Assembly: GCA_001179505.1 (NCBI GenBank)
Contig: CDMY01000027.1
Coordinates: forward strand, 124,001-188,000
Length of the DNA stretch: 64,000 nucleotides
Direction: 5' to 3'
Source of the DNA: Vitrella brassicaformis
Taxonomy: Eukaryota > Sar > Vitrellaceae
The position numbers and the translations under genes were made by a program. The notes under the pieces are model-generated. The model ran no database searches and was not told where the DNA came from. It saw only the letters and a list, made by a program, of their open reading frames with translations. Shown here in pieces: positions 11,012 through 22,879 of the stretch. How positions within the stretch are numbered: position 1 is the first letter of the stretch; every line of letters starts with the position of its first letter.

Positions 11012-12603
11012 ATGGATGCTTGTCAAGCCTCAACAACAGGCTGCACGAGGAGGCGAAGGTCAGCTGTTCTCCACCATCGGCTGTCGGTGGCTGCGACCGT
11101 CTTCCTCTCATCGTTGCTCTCCATGCAGCTCGCCACCTCCCTCCGCGTCACACAGCTGGACATTCTTCGCTCGAGATCTCACCCGCGGCGGCACCTTCCA
11201 AGAGATCCATTCATCGCCTTCCTGCACTCGCCGCTCACTCTCGCCGTGCCCGCGAGTCCCCTGCCATCATCACGGCATCATCCACAGCACAGCAGAAGGA
11301 TGCGAGCACCCACACTCAGCACAGTCACTCTCAGGATGAGTGCGTCAGCATCAGCAGCAGGGTCGCCAGATGAGGAGGCGATGGAGGACGAGTCCATAGG
11401 GAAGGAGATCATCATGAAGGACCAGGCCACCAACCGGTACCTGCAGGCCACCGTCTACGACGTCCTGCCCGTCAACGACATCAAGTACGTCCTCTGCGCC
11501 CCCAACCTCACGCCCGTGTGCTTCTCGCGGGAGGACCCCGAGAGCGGCATGCAGCTACAGATCGGTGCTGACGAGCCTATAGTGGATGAGCTGTGGGGTC
11601 TGGTGGCGCCTCAGCTGGAGGAGGAGGGCGTGGTGCTGTACCGCACGCCGTTTGTCTTGACGGCTGACGGGGAGCTGGACGCCTTCATGGAGGAACAGGA
11701 GGGCAAAGAGGCGGAGGAAGGAGGTCAGTCAGCACGTGGGTGGGTGACGGAGGGAGGGAGGGACGATGGTAAAGGAGTTCAGACGAATAGGGGCTGAATG
11801 CTTTCTCCTCTGTGTGTGTGTGTCTGTGTGCGTGCGTCAGCGGGAGACGGTGTGTTTCGGGATGAGAATGGGCAGTGGTGGGTCGAGACCGACAGTAAGT
11901 GTTCACACACGTGGCAGCGAGGATACATACCCCCTCACAGCAAGTAGCTGAGTCAATGTGTGTGTGTGTGTGTGTGCGTAGCTGGTAAGGTGCCGATCAA
12001 GTACACGGGCTACAGCCCCACCCTGGGCGTCGAGGACGAAGAAGACGCACTCAGCGGTAAGATGACAGGACAAAGACGGAACCGGGCGGAGGCCATGAGT
12101 GCGGTGAGGTGCATGAGTGTGTGTGTATGTATGTGTGTGTTTGTCAGACTACATGGGGGACTATGAAGAGGAGTGGACGGCAGGAGAGATCAGCGCCGAC
12201 ATGGAAGAAGACGTAACCGACTACCCACACACACACCCGCACACTGAAACAGACGAATGCCGCCCGCCTCATGTTTATGTGGCATGCTATGCATCCACCC
12301 ATGCCATGGCATGCAGGTGACTCCGTTGGCGTCGCTTGAGTACAAGGGTGTGGAGTACGAGCTGTCGCGTCTGCCCGACTCCATCCGCATGTTTGGCGTG
12401 CCCACCGATGAGGTCTTCGATGGAAAACCCGTCTACACATGGCCATCGGACGAAGAGGTATGGATGTATGTGTGTGTGGGTGGGTGTGTATGCATGCTCG
12501 CACACAAACAATCGTATTGTGTGTTGTGTGTCAGATTGAGACTTTGGAGTACGGGCTGGATGAGGACAGGAGAATGCTGGAACAAATACCCAAGGGTATC
12601 TGA
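11012..12603 (+). CDS. DUF3727-like protein with N-terminal targeting region
   Basis: Six exons: 11012 to about 11722, then exons starting near 11840, 11982, 12149, 12318 and 12534, with stop TGA at 12601-12603. All junctions keep frame. The N-terminus has a basic start and a hydrophobic segment (LSVAATVFLSSLLSMQLATS), then a Ser/Arg/His-rich stretch like a transit region. The mature part (EIIMKDQATNRYLQATVYDV, KYVLCAPNLTPVCF, PQLEEEGVVLYRTPFVLTAD) matches the pattern of DUF3727 domains in cyanobacteria and plant plastids: a beta strand set, then an acidic patch, then LxRTxxxLTxxGEL. Function of this family is unclear. The second half (PLASLEYKGVEYELSRLPDS) may be another small beta domain. 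Upstream in-frame ATGs at 10946 and 10979 exist; I prefer 11012 because it puts the hydrophobic segment near the start. Plastid location is inference. Confidence 0.6.
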
Positions 12604-13226
12604 GGGGACGGGAGGGGAGGGGAGATAGACGGAAGGCAGATAGATACATAGTCTCTGTGCGCTGCATGGGATGTGTTACTGATCTGTTTGTTTGTCCGAC
12701 TGTCCGTCCACCACTCAAATGTGGTGTGGTGAACATTGTGACCTGTCTGTGTCTCGGATGTCATTCATTCCATGCATGTTTTAAAGCCTCTTGTATCCGC
12801 TCCAAGTCGCAAATGGGCTCACCTAGACAGATCTCCACTTCTTGAGGATCGCGACCTCGGGGGGCGGTCAAGGGGCTTCTTCCGGCGGAGACTCAATGCC
12901 TTATCTGTGTGATCCATGTATTTCAGTGTTAAGCATGGGAATCAATTGTATTCAGGGACAAAGGAGTGATATGTTGTGTTGCGATACACAGGGGTGTCAA
13001 TTCGCAGTCACGCACGCTCACCGGCAGAACACACTACCACGCACGTGCATCCATCGACAACGAAAACAAAACACTGTCAGTCAGTCAGCACAAAAAATAC
13101 AAAGAGGCCGGCGAGCGCCTGAGCACACACACGAAGAAACGCACTCTCTGCTGCATTAATCGATCCCTGCCTCTCTGACCTCGAGTTGGTGTCTCTGCTG
13201 TGTGAGGACCCATGTGTGTCGTCATG
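12604..13226. other. Convergent intergenic region
   Basis: Between the 3' ends of the DUF3727-like and WD40 genes. No coding frame stands out; there are no long simple repeats and no clear AATAAA. Confidence 0.4.
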
Positions 13227-13353
13227 TCATGCGGGCGGCAGATGGCAGTTCATGACTCGGATGGCCCCGTCCCCGCCGGCCACCGCCACCATCGAACTGT
13301 CACACGAAAAATCAACCTGAGACAGACAGACAGACAGACAGACGGACAGACGG

Positions 13354-13385
<32 letters not shown>

Positions 13386-14893
13386 GGAGAGAATGAGGAC
13401 ACCGAGCGAATGAACGAATGAGGCATCCGTCCACTCCACCGACCGTGTAGCACCCCTTTGCCATCGACGTGATGGTGCCAAGCGGCGCCTGAAACACAGA
13501 CACACACATAGGTGGCATCAATTCAGGCAAAGATTGTTCGCCCCTTTCTGTCTGTCTGTCTGTCTGTCTGTCTGTGTGTGTCGGCCGGCCCATTGTGTGA
13601 TTTATTACGTAGTCGGATTCCCTGTCGAATATCTTGGCCTCGTTGGCCCCGCTGCCGCCGGCGACGATGAGACAGGAGGTGCTGTCCTTGCTGAACTCGG
13701 CGGCGTAGACCATGCACTGCTCCCGGGATGTGCTGTCGGCGGTTTGCCAGGGGATGTCGGTGATCTTCTTGCCGGTACCAAAGTCCCACAGCTGTAGCTG
13801 CTCAGTCGGTCGCCACGAACCCGTCAGAATCGTGTCGCCATCAGCTGTATGCATGGCATGGCATGGAAGGGGAGACAATCGACGTCCGTCCGTCCGTCGG
13901 GAGAGAGGGGTTGGTCCGTCCTTTGCTTGCCTGCGATGTCGACTGCGTCTCCGGCGACGAATGGCCCATAGATGGTGCGGATAGCGGCTTGCGAGCGTGT
14001 GTCCCATACCTGCACGGTGTGGTCCCAGCCGCCCGTCACCAGCAGGTGCTTGGCCGTCGGGTTGAACTTGAGCGAGAACACACGATTCGCGTGACCGATG
14101 TGCGCACCCATCTCAGCACCTAACGAGACGAGACGAGACGAGACGAGACAAGGAGAAAAGCAGCCATCCATTTCTTACATACATGTATCACTCGTCTGGC
14201 CATCTGTCTGTCGCGACCGTCGCGTGCAGCCAGCCCCTGACTGACTGCCTGACCTTTGAGACTGGTCGATAGCTGTTTGGTGGCCTCGTCATAGACATGG
14301 ATTTCCCTGTTTTTGCCGGCGACAGCGAATGTGGTTCCGTCCTCGGAGTAGTCGCAGCAGAAGAGCTGGTTGTGGTTCTCGATGATCTGGTGGAGGCACT
14401 TGCCTGAGGCAATGTGCCAGTGCTGCACCACACCGTCGCTGTTGACGCTAATCAACACATTCTTGGTCTTCGACACGGCCTTGTTGGGACGCCAACGCAC
14501 CTGATGGACGCGTGGATAGATGGATGGACACATCGTCCGTCCATGAGATGGATGGGTGTTGGCTGCCTGCCTGTGTGGTGGGGGAGCCGCCTGCTTGGTT
14601 GAGCACATACGCCTGCCGCCCCGTGGACGTGTTGAATATCTTGATAGCACCGTTGCTGCACGCAGCTGAACACATATATACACACAGCCAGCGGAGAGAG
14701 AGGGCATGAACGATGGCATTTGTAGTGCCATCGTTGGCTTCTCTTCCTTCCCTTACACCCTTTATCCTCACTCACCCGCCAGGTAAGCGTCGTCAGGCGA
14801 GAAGCGAATGCAGAGAATCTCAGACGTCACATCGGAGAGGATGAACCGAGGCGTTATCTTCTTGCCCGTACGCCGCGATGGAGATACTGCCAT
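13227..14893 (-). CDS. WD40 repeat protein
   Basis: ATG at 14893; exon 1 runs to 14776, and about seven exons follow, ending at TGA 13229-13227. Blade signatures appear in order: IRFSPDDAYLA; ACSNGAIKIFNTSTGRQ; VLISVNSDGVVQHWHIASGK; CCDYSEDGTTFAVAGKNREI with HVYDEATK; GHANRVFSLKFN with LLVTGGWDHTVQVWDTRS; ILTGSWRPTEQLQLWDFGTG; YAAEFSKDSTSCLIVAGGSG with AKIFDRESD; and SSMVAVAGGDGAIRVMN at the C-terminus. That makes about seven blades, enough for one complete beta-propeller and little else. Propellers are scaffolds for complexes; nothing here points to a specific one. It is divergent from the purine permease gene with 261 bp between starts. Confidence 0.8.
13321..13385. repeat. (ACAG)/(ACGG)n microsatellite in the last WD40 intron
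   Basis: About 65 bp of GACA/GACG tetranucleotides; on the coding (minus) strand this is a CTGT-type run just before the acceptor of the final exon. Confidence 0.8.
14123..14150. repeat. (GAGAC)n pentanucleotide repeat
   Basis: Five to six GAGAC units within a WD40-gene intron. Confidence 0.75.
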
Positions 14894-15154
14894 CTTAAGA
14901 CACCCTAGGCAAGGAACCTACAGAGCTTTCGCGAATCCGCCTTCGCAGTCTCAGGGCCCCCAACCCACAGCCCCCCATTCGAGACGCCCTCTCAACTGCC
15001 AACCCTAACTCAGAGTGAAGTCCACGCGCTTCTCCATGTCACTGATTGACTGATCTGCATTCCATTCCTTCCTGCCAGACGGACTGACAGGGCCGAGAAG
15101 CCTCCGCCCTGCCCACCAGAGGGCACCCGCAACCAGCACGGCATACAACCGAGG
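14894..15154. promoter_or_regulatory. Divergent intergenic region (WD40 / purine permease)
   Basis: 261 bp between outward-facing ATGs; presumed bidirectional promoter. A Pro/Cys-type C-rich stretch near 14945-14990 is visible, but no recognised box. Confidence 0.35.
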
Positions 15155-17151
15155 ATGGCGCGTGACATGCGCAGGGTGCAGGACCAGGTGGGCAGCTATG
15201 CCGTCCTGCAGGGCGGCGACCAGCCGCACGACCTCTCGCCGCCGCCGCGCACATTCGCAGACAGAATCGACCGGTTCTTCCACATCACTGCACGAGGTGA
15301 GCCACCTGGCTTCCAAACATACACACGGGAGGGAAGAAGCATGCGTCTTGCCTCAGATCTATGCATGACACGTGACGTGCATGTGGGTGTGTGTCTGTGT
15401 CTGTGTCCTGTGTGTGCAGGTTCCGACTTCAAGACGGAGTTCCGTGCGGGTTTGGTGCTGTTCACGACCATGTGCTACATCATAGTGGTCAACCCCGACA
15501 TCCTCTCGGCCGCCAAGCTCGACAAGACGGCAGTGGCATCGTCCACTGCACTCTGCGCATGCGTCGGGTCCATCGTCATGGGCCTCTTCGCCAACCTCCC
15601 CTTCGGCACCGCACCCGGGATGGGCCTCAACACCTACTTCGCATACGAGCTGGTGGTGCAGGAGCACTTCACGGCGTCACAGGCACTGGCCATCTGCATG
15701 GCCGCCGGGGGCATCTTCCTGTTCCTCGGCCTGACGGGACTGTCCAACATCCTGGTGAACAACATTCCTCTGTCGATGAAGAAGGCGATCGTGGTGGGCA
15801 TCGGCATGTTCCAGACCATCGTCGGGCTGTACTCCCTCGGGTTCATCGAGCCAGGCACCTACACGGTGCTGCAGCTGGGCAGCAACATCGGCACCACGGA
15901 CCAGCTCATGGGCCTCTTCACCATCCTCCTGATCTCGCTGCTCATGCTGCTCGAGGCGCCAGGCTCCATCCTGATCGGCATCATCGCCTCGGTGGGCATC
16001 TCCCTCTCGGCGGGATTCGCCCCCCTCCCCAAGGCGTTTGTGGGCGCGCCGGACCTTGAGCTGCCAACGCTCGACTACAGTGTCCTGCAGACGGGCAAGG
16101 GGTGGATATCGGTGTTCTTCATCTTCCTGGTGGCCTTCATCGACGTGGGCGGGGTGGTGCTGGGCATCGCCGCACAGAGCAAAGAGCTCATCAACGAGCA
16201 TGGCGACGTCCTCGGCGCGCAGAGGGCTTTCATCACTGTGGGTGCGGGCATCTGCATGTCGTCCTTCTGCGGCACCTCGCCCATGATCATGTATGTTACC
16301 CGAGCCAACCCACACAACTACCCACCCCAAAACATGGATTGCCCCTTGCCCTTTGCCTCTCGTGTGATGTGATGATGTCAGTTTCCTGGAGAGCGCAGCT
16401 GCGGTGCAGCAGGGCGGGCGCACGGGATTCGGTGCGGTGCTGGCGGGGGCCCTGTTTGGGCTGTCGATGTTCTTCGTGCCGGCCTTGTCGGCGGTGCCCC
16501 GGTCTGCGACTGCTCCGGTGTTGGTGCTGGTGGGTTCCTTCATGATGGGAGCCGTGATGGCGATTCCCTGGGAGAAGATCAACCACTCGCTGCCGGCCTT
16601 CATCACGGTCTGCATGATCACCTTCACCTGCAGCATCTCTTACGGCCTCATCGCTGGCCTGGCCTTCTACTTCATACTCAACCTGCCGTTCGTCGTCGCC
16701 AAGGTCACTCACCGACGGCAACACACACACACACACATGGGGGGTGTGGTGTTCGTGTGCACACGTGTGAGTGTGTCTTTGTTATGTATGTGTGTGTATC
16801 AATCAGATCTTCAACTGGCGTTGGCTCAAGAAGCGTCTGACGATCGAGGAGATCATCGGTACGCCCATCGAGCGGCAGCTGGAGGTCGAGAGGGAGATCG
16901 AGGCCGAACGGCAACGCACCTCAGTATTCATGTTCAAAATCGACGACCAGGTCAGATCAGACACACACGCAGACGAGAGACAGAGAGAGAGAATGCCTGG
17001 GTGCCTGCCTGCGTGTGTGGCTGTGTGGTTCATTCAGTTGTTGCACGACACGGAGAGGTCTCTGCCGCTGAAGATCGGCCGCCGATTTACGGAACCGATC
17101 GATCCGGCGGGACACGCCAAACACCGCATCTCTGCCCTCTCGGGCGTTTAG
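15155..17151 (+). CDS. AzgA-type (NCS2) purine permease
   Basis: Five exons: 15155 to about 15297, 15420 to about 16289, 16381 to about 16704, about 16807 to 16950, and about 17038-17151 (stop TAG). The protein is about 540 residues, mostly membrane helices. Family hallmarks: FTTMCYIIVVNPDILSAA near the first helix, GTAPGMGLNTYFAY, VAFIDVGGVVLGIA, SSFCGTSP followed across an intron by FLESAAAVQQGGRTGFGAV, and FMMGAVMAIPWE. In AzgA/NCS2 proteins these regions form the substrate site and the second half of the inverted repeat. Related plant, fungal and bacterial transporters import adenine, guanine or hypoxanthine with protons. The hydrophilic C-terminal tail (RQLEVEREIEAERQRTSVFM) is presumably cytosolic. 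The exact purine is not readable from sequence. Confidence 0.9.
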
Positions 17152-18776
17152 ATAGACACGACACCCACCCACCCACCAAACCCGCCGACCCACCCACCCT
17201 CACCCCACACACAGAGTGAGTATACGTAGCAGCCCGCCGTCTCGCTCCCCGTCGCTTCCCCCGGGAGCCTCGCCCTCCTTTTGCCGAAACACCCCTTTGC
17301 CCTTCTGTGCGTTGCAAGTCTGTCTGTCTGTCTGTCTATCTATCTGTCTGTCTGGCTAGGGAGAGAGGCCGTAGAGCAGTAGCGCGCGACACACAGGGCT
17401 GTGTGGGTGGGTTTGATGGATCGATGAGTGGCTGGGTAGGTAGGACGTACGCACAAGGGAGTGATCTATAAGACCATCGCCAGACGCTCGAGAGAAGAGG
17501 ACACTTGAGAGCGGCCCATTTTGCTTTGCTGCTGCTGCTGTGTTGTGTTGTGTTGTGTTGTGGGTTCCTTCCTTTTCACAAAAGGGGTTGCGGTGGTGGC
17601 GGTGGGTGTGTACAGTGGCTAGGTAGCTGCCTTGGCTCATCTCTCTCTCTCTCTATTTCTCGACCCAGTGACAGCTGATGGATAGATAAACGGAGCTTGT
17701 GCTGTGTCTGCTCTCTGCGATGGCGGACTTCATCTCGCAGCTCGGGCATGGCAACAGCTGCCCGAAACGCACGATGCCGTACGCCGATTAGGAAAGCAGA
17801 CACACGCAGGTCAGCGGCAGGGTGGTGGCAAAGTGGATTGGGGGTTTTCAAGACGAAGAGAGACAAGGGCACTGGGACAGTGGGTAGCGAGTCCGGGTAT
17901 GTGGGTAGCTAGCGAGTTTTCGGAGACGGTTTCTCTTTATGGATGGATGGATGAACGGATACATTGTTGCCTCGATGGCGTCTGTAGGTATCGGTCTGAG
18001 AGACATCCCGTTTTCCATACCGCCTCATGCCATGCCCCACCGACCCACTGACTGACCCGTTGCGCTGCCTGGATGTGTGTGCTGTGTGTACATCACCCAC
18101 CCACCCACTACCTTCCTCTCTCCGACTCTCTGTCTGTCTGTCTGTCTGTCTTTCTGCCTTGTGGTTTGTTGGTCTGGTGTGTGTACTCGTGTTGCACACT
18201 CGTCTATTTGTACCTTTATGTAGGGGTGGGTGTTGTACGTGCGTCGGTCGGTAAGTGCGTGCGCCATGGATGGATGGATGGATGGAGTAGATGGCCATAG
18301 TACAGTGATGCACAAGCGTCTGGATGCTGCCTGCATCTTGACGACGAACGGAGAGACGGACGTGTCTATACAGTTACTCGACAATGAACTGTCACACGGC
18401 ACGTCACGTCTTTGTCTCTGTCACATCACAGCCAATGTCGGTCGACATGTAACCAACCAATAAATAAAGGAGCAGGGCGTCATAGCCAAGAATAGCACAG
18501 CACAGGCCACTCGCTGTCGATGAGAACCACATTTCACGAGCCTGCTTGGGCAGATGCATGCGAACGAGCCCATGCCGCCACGTGGGACAACGGCAGACTC
18601 GCTCGTCTCCGTTGTCCGACGTGGCAGCAGTGTTCTTCACATCCATCAGCTGGCCAAGGCAGCTCGAAAAGAGATCGTTGCAAACAACAGAGCTCTCTCA
18701 CGTCTCTTTAACTAACCAACACGTGCATATGATATGCAGCACCTCTACACCCAACGAACGACACGCCCTTACTCCC
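17152..18776. other. 1.6-kb convergent intergenic region with microsatellites
   Basis: Between the permease and dehydrogenase 3' ends. Contains (CTGT)n at 17319-17354, a GTTGT run near 17540-17562, (CT)n near 17641-17656, (GTCT)n near 18129-18152, and (GATG)n near 18267-18287. Overlapping AATAAA motifs lie near 18459-18470, suited to a polyadenylation signal on the plus strand though far from the permease stop. No open frame looks coding. Confidence 0.4.
17319..17354. repeat. (CTGT)n microsatellite
   Basis: Nine or so CTGT/CTAT units about 170 bp past the permease stop codon. Confidence 0.8.
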
Positions 18777-20582
18777 TTAGTGCTCAGCAGCATGGTGGTC
18801 CTCAGGCTCCCCCTCCCCCTCGTTTGCACACACGATCTGCACCTTGAGCACGCCCTTACGCTGCGCATAATGCAGGGCATCAAGGGCTCGATCCAGGGGG
18901 TACTCGGCCTCGAGATACTTGCACACGTCTATCAGACCTACACGCACACGCGCACACGCACCACCAACAGAGAGAGGGAAGCGATTCCCACGCGTCTCAC
19001 TCACGTCGGTGTGTGTGCATGCGTGTGTACCAGCTTCGAGTACGCCGACAGCGACGCCCATCGGACCACACCGAGAGCCCACCTGACAGACACACACCAG
19101 CAGACATGAAGGAATCAATCAGTCGAGATGCGCCGGCGTGTGAGTGGTGCCTACCCTACCAGCTGGACTTCCTTGACGACCAGAGGTGCCATGTTGAACC
19201 CTTCGTCCTCCACACCCACCGCACAGGTCGTCTTCAGAAACAACACACCCTGCGGACGCACCTGCACACGGTGGCCACACACAAACGAAACGGCGGCACG
19301 CGTGAGATCATCATCAGTTGCCCCATCTACCCCTTTCTCTCTCGGTCACTGACTGACTGACCATGTCCATGGCCAGCTTGAGGCCATTAGGGCTGCCCGT
19401 GGCCTCTACGACAATGTCATAGGCCGACTCCTCCTTCTCACGCCACTCGTGATATCTGTCGCCGTCCCGGCACTCGCACATGGTGTCGATGGGAGGGTGA
19501 ATCGACACATCAGCGGCATCAGACGCCTGCTGCTGCTGCTGCTGCTGGCTGGTGTGGGTGTGGGTGAGGAGGGCGAGCTTGGACGGGTGGCGGCCGACGA
19601 TGGTGACTGGCGAGCGGTTGCGCATCGTCTTGGACTTCCGGAGAGGCGTCGGAGCGTTCTGACTTGCCCAGAACTCTACATGGCATGAAGGACACACAGA
19701 AGAGAGGAATCCACTCCACTGATCCATCCATCCATCCATCCATCCATCCATCCAAATGTGTCGTATGTGCACACAAACATACCCACCCTGGAAGGCCTGT
19801 GTGAGGTTCCATCCCGACTGATGCTGCCGCAGCACCTGATGGAACCGCTCGTCAAAGACAAACAGCTGCAACACCTCAGCACACAGCAGCCCCAGCTTCC
19901 CGTCCCCGATCACCAACATGCGGTCCTCTCTTCGCAGCCGCCCCTGCTCCACCAGCCGGCAGGCCGCCGCAAGAGGCTCACAGAAGGCCGCTGCCGCATC
20001 GGACACCTCATCAGGCACGAGATGCAGATTGGCGAGCGGCACTGTGACGTAATCGGCAAAGCAGCCGTCCCTGTTGATAATGCCCAAGCAGGTGCGTGAG
20101 GGGCAGTGGTTTCTCCGCTGCACTGGGTCTGGGGGGGTCTCGGGGTGACATGCGGGGCAGGTGTCCTGGTCGCAGGGGAGGTTGATCTCTGCGACGACTC
20201 GCCTGGACAGGTATGGGTGAGAGGGGTCATCCCGCCCGTCGACGGCCGTCACGCTGACCACCCGGCCGACGAACTCATGGCCGAGGATGCAGTGGAAGCC
20301 CTCCTTATAGCCCTTGAGGATCTCCTCGTCCTGATGACAATGGATGACGGACGGCAGGCAGATACACGCATACACAGAACAGAAGCATCATGATGCGATG
20401 CATGACAATGAGCGGCTCCATCTGCCCGACTGACTGACTGACTGGATCTTCGCCCGTGCGCTCACCGTCTTGCAGATGCCTGCCCTGAGCACACGAAGGA
20501 GGGCTTCGTCTGCCTGTGGGGTGGGTACTGGCAGATCTTCTCTCAAGACAGCTCTGCCGTCATCTACCTTGACGCCTCGCAT
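18777..20582 (-). CDS. Zinc-dependent medium-chain dehydrogenase (alcohol/polyol type)
   Basis: ATG 20582, stop TAA 18779-18777. Exon 1 (20582 to about 20466) ends ...LRAGICKT; exon 2 resumes DEEILKGYKEGFHCILGHEF, the catalytic-zinc region (Cys of GICKTD and the GHE motif). Structural-zinc cysteines follow (DQDTCPACHPE, then HCPSRTCLG). CEPLAAACRLVEQGRL and MLVIGDGKLGLLCAEVL give the domain junction and the GxGxxG NAD(P) site. Later exons hold VTIVGRHPSKL, YDIVVEATGSPNGLKLAMDM, GVLFLKTTC and the C-terminal YPLDRALDALHYAQRKGVLK. This is the MDR family that oxidises alcohols or sugars; the substrate is not predictable. Unusual: a Gln run with His/Thr flanks is inserted right after the VTIVGRHPSKL strand. 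A decayed copy of exons 1-2 lies near 24640-24905. Confidence 0.85.
19721..19755. repeat. (ATCC)n microsatellite in a dehydrogenase intron
   Basis: About eight ATCC units; on the coding strand it is a GGAT run. Confidence 0.75.
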
Positions 20583-20963
20583 TGGCCGCAGCAGTTCTGT
20601 CCTTTCCCCTTGAAGTTCTCCCTCAAAGCGGTGGGTTGCCTTGCATCCAATGCTTCCTTCTTCTGACTTGTGATTTTATCGACGTCACACAGATTCGTTC
20701 GTTCGTCAGCAAGGTCCCCGTGAGGTTAACGAACGAACGAACCCTCTTTCTGACGCGAGCTTGATGACGATCGTGACCTCGTCGCAGTTTCTTCATCCCC
20801 CGAGCCTCCCTGTTAGCCTGCTGCCACGCTGTGCTGTCGGCCTATTGATCGTGAGCCCCGATCTGCGCAAAACCATCCTGTCGATACTGCACAAGAAGAC
20901 ACACAAGTCTTCGAGGTTGATGTGTTCAGCGGTCCTGTCCGGGGCGTGTCTGGTGTTCAGGGG
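20583..20963. promoter_or_regulatory. Divergent intergenic region
   Basis: About 380 bp between outward-facing genes. Contains GTTCGTTCG-like runs near 20695-20745. The 5' UTR of the rightward gene is likely here; no clear promoter element. Confidence 0.3.
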
Positions 20964-21984
20964 ATGCTGCTTTCTCTATTCCTTTCTCTGCTGTGGGCTG
21001 CGAAGTGCGCCATCTCGGCCTTCCACGGGACGCTCCCCGTTGGGTTGGTTCTGCATCCAGCCAGTTTCCTGCACCAGAGACATCTGCAGCTGCAACGTCG
21101 CCTCTCTGCCGACTTCTCTGCCCTTTACCACAGAGAGAGTGTACAGTACGTCAGAGTTTCACTGTGTCACACGCCATTTCTTGTATCATCCGTTTTTACA
21201 GGGCGACGAACGGCAGCTACGGGCGCTGCCTGACGAGAAGGCGGAACTGGCCCCTGATCTGGCCCCTGATGCCAACCGATATACGGACGCAAAGCTGAAG
21301 GCGAATTGGGCGGTGTGTCATTTTGTGTGTGTGTGGGTGGGTGGGTGGGTGGGTGAGTGCTATGTGTTGCTATATCGTATACCCACTGTCTGTCTGTCTC
21401 TGTCTGTGTCTGTAGGATGGTTACCTTCGAATGGACGCCTATCTTCGACAGCGAGTTGAAGAGAAAACAAGAGACCGAGATCTATATGAGGCACAGCTGG
21501 CGCAGTTGAATAAAGAGATGGCCGCCACACGAGCAGAAGGAAGGCTGCCATCACTTAGCGACACTGAGAAAGAGAAGCGGCTGTTGAAGCTCATAGACTC
21601 CTGCGATGCGCAAATCATAAACGTCGATGACAAACGTACAATCAATTGGTCCCAGCGGGTAGTTGGTCATCTTTTATGTTTTTCTCATGCAGGGCGTGAG
21701 CTTGTGAAGGTCGCAACAGAAGAATCAGCTCAGCGTTTGTCGCCCCTGTATCGGGCACAGCTAGGAAAAGGGGTGCGAGACAGAGCAGTGCCAAAGACAT
21801 GCCAGGCACAGCTGTCATAGAGGCGTGAGTATGTGTGTCTGTGTGGGCAGAGCAGGCAGAGGTGCAGAAGCTCACCTCAGAAGCACAGCTGAATGCCGCA
21901 GAAACAAACCTCATATACTTCGTCTCTGCGGTCATCATGGTCGCCGTCCTTGCCTACGCGAATCACGTCCTCCGGGTGCTCTAA
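20964..21984 (+). CDS. Small secretory-pathway protein with C-terminal membrane anchor
   Basis: ATG at 20964 begins MLLSLFLSLLWAAKCAISAF, a convincing signal peptide. Exon 1 ends at 21140; exon 2 is 21202-21312 (GDERQLRALPDEKAELAPD); exon 3 starts at 21416 (DGYLRMDAYLRQRVEEKTRD) and is helical and charged, with a coiled-coil look. The frame can read through 21659-21690, or an intron may be removed there. The last exon, near 21853-21984, gives AEVQKLTSEAQLNAAETNLI followed by YFVSAVIMVAVLAYANHVL and stop TAA. So the model is signal peptide, helical ectodomain, one transmembrane helix, very short tail. I do not recognise the family. The exact splice between 21658 and 21853 is unresolved because TAG codons occur there. 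Confidence 0.55.
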
Positions 21985-22879
21985 GTCCTGTCAGGCGCTG
22001 CAGGACCTAGCAGGACCTCCAGACGTCAAAAGAGGCGCCCGCCGCCCAGCAGACAGACAAGACGAATACACACAACTGGAAGCTGACCCAAGGGAGACAT
22101 CGTGGACGGCAGCGGCACACCGACCTTGGAGCGAGAGCTGTGTGCGGCGTCCTGGATTGAAGCGCACCCTTCGCACGCCTGACGGATTGGGATCTGTCAG
22201 AGTATTTGCCTGCTGCTACTGGTTTTGCGTCGCGCCACGTCATGGCCTATTGTCACACTAGCGATCGTTTCATCCAGCTGGCTGTGTGTGGTTGCATCGA
22301 GGCAGGCAGGGAGGCAGGGATGGATGGATGGATGGATGGATGGAGGGAGGGAGGGAGGGAGGGAGGGAGGAAGGGATGGAGGGAGGGAGGGAGGGAGGGA
22401 TGGAGGGAGGCAGTGCAAAAATACCATCCACTCCAGGAATGGGGGGTAGGAGTGGGGTGGGGTGGGTGTGTCTTGTCTGTGTGACCTTCGTTCGGCTCAT
22501 TGAATCTGCACGTATGGATTCAATATGTATGTCATCGGGCAGACACATACGTACACCGCACACAGGGTGTGGTCTACTCTGTCTCATCAGCAATTCATGT
22601 AGTCTCACTTGTCCGTCCGTCACACGCACGCACACGGAGCGATCGATGGATTAGTCAGTCAGTCTGGGCTGCACAAACGCCTCGACCACTGACTGCATGC
22701 GCACATCACATCCTCTCCGACTGACAGTGACTGACAGCTCTTGTTCGATCCCTGACCGACAAACAGATAAATACTGTCTACATGCACACACAACCAAAAC
22801 AGGCCAACTGCAAAGAAAGAGTCCCGTCTAGCCTCCTTTCTCGTCCATTCAGCTTCAGCCTCCGCTGCATGTCAGTCAG
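21985..22879. other. Convergent intergenic region with GGAT/GGGA repeats
   Basis: About 0.9 kb without a coding frame. The main content is the 90-bp purine repeat at 22320-22410; the remainder is TG- and CA-rich. Confidence 0.45.
22320..22410. repeat. (GGAT)n-(GGGA)n purine microsatellite
   Basis: About 90 bp of nearly pure purine on the plus strand, starting with GATG units and passing into GGGA units with a few interruptions. It has the composition that can form triplex or G-quadruplex DNA. Confidence 0.85.

Noticed and set aside
15677-16636. Long minus-strand open frame under the purine permease
   Set aside because: It is antisense to clearly coding plus-strand exons and has no family resemblance; GC-rich codon use explains it.
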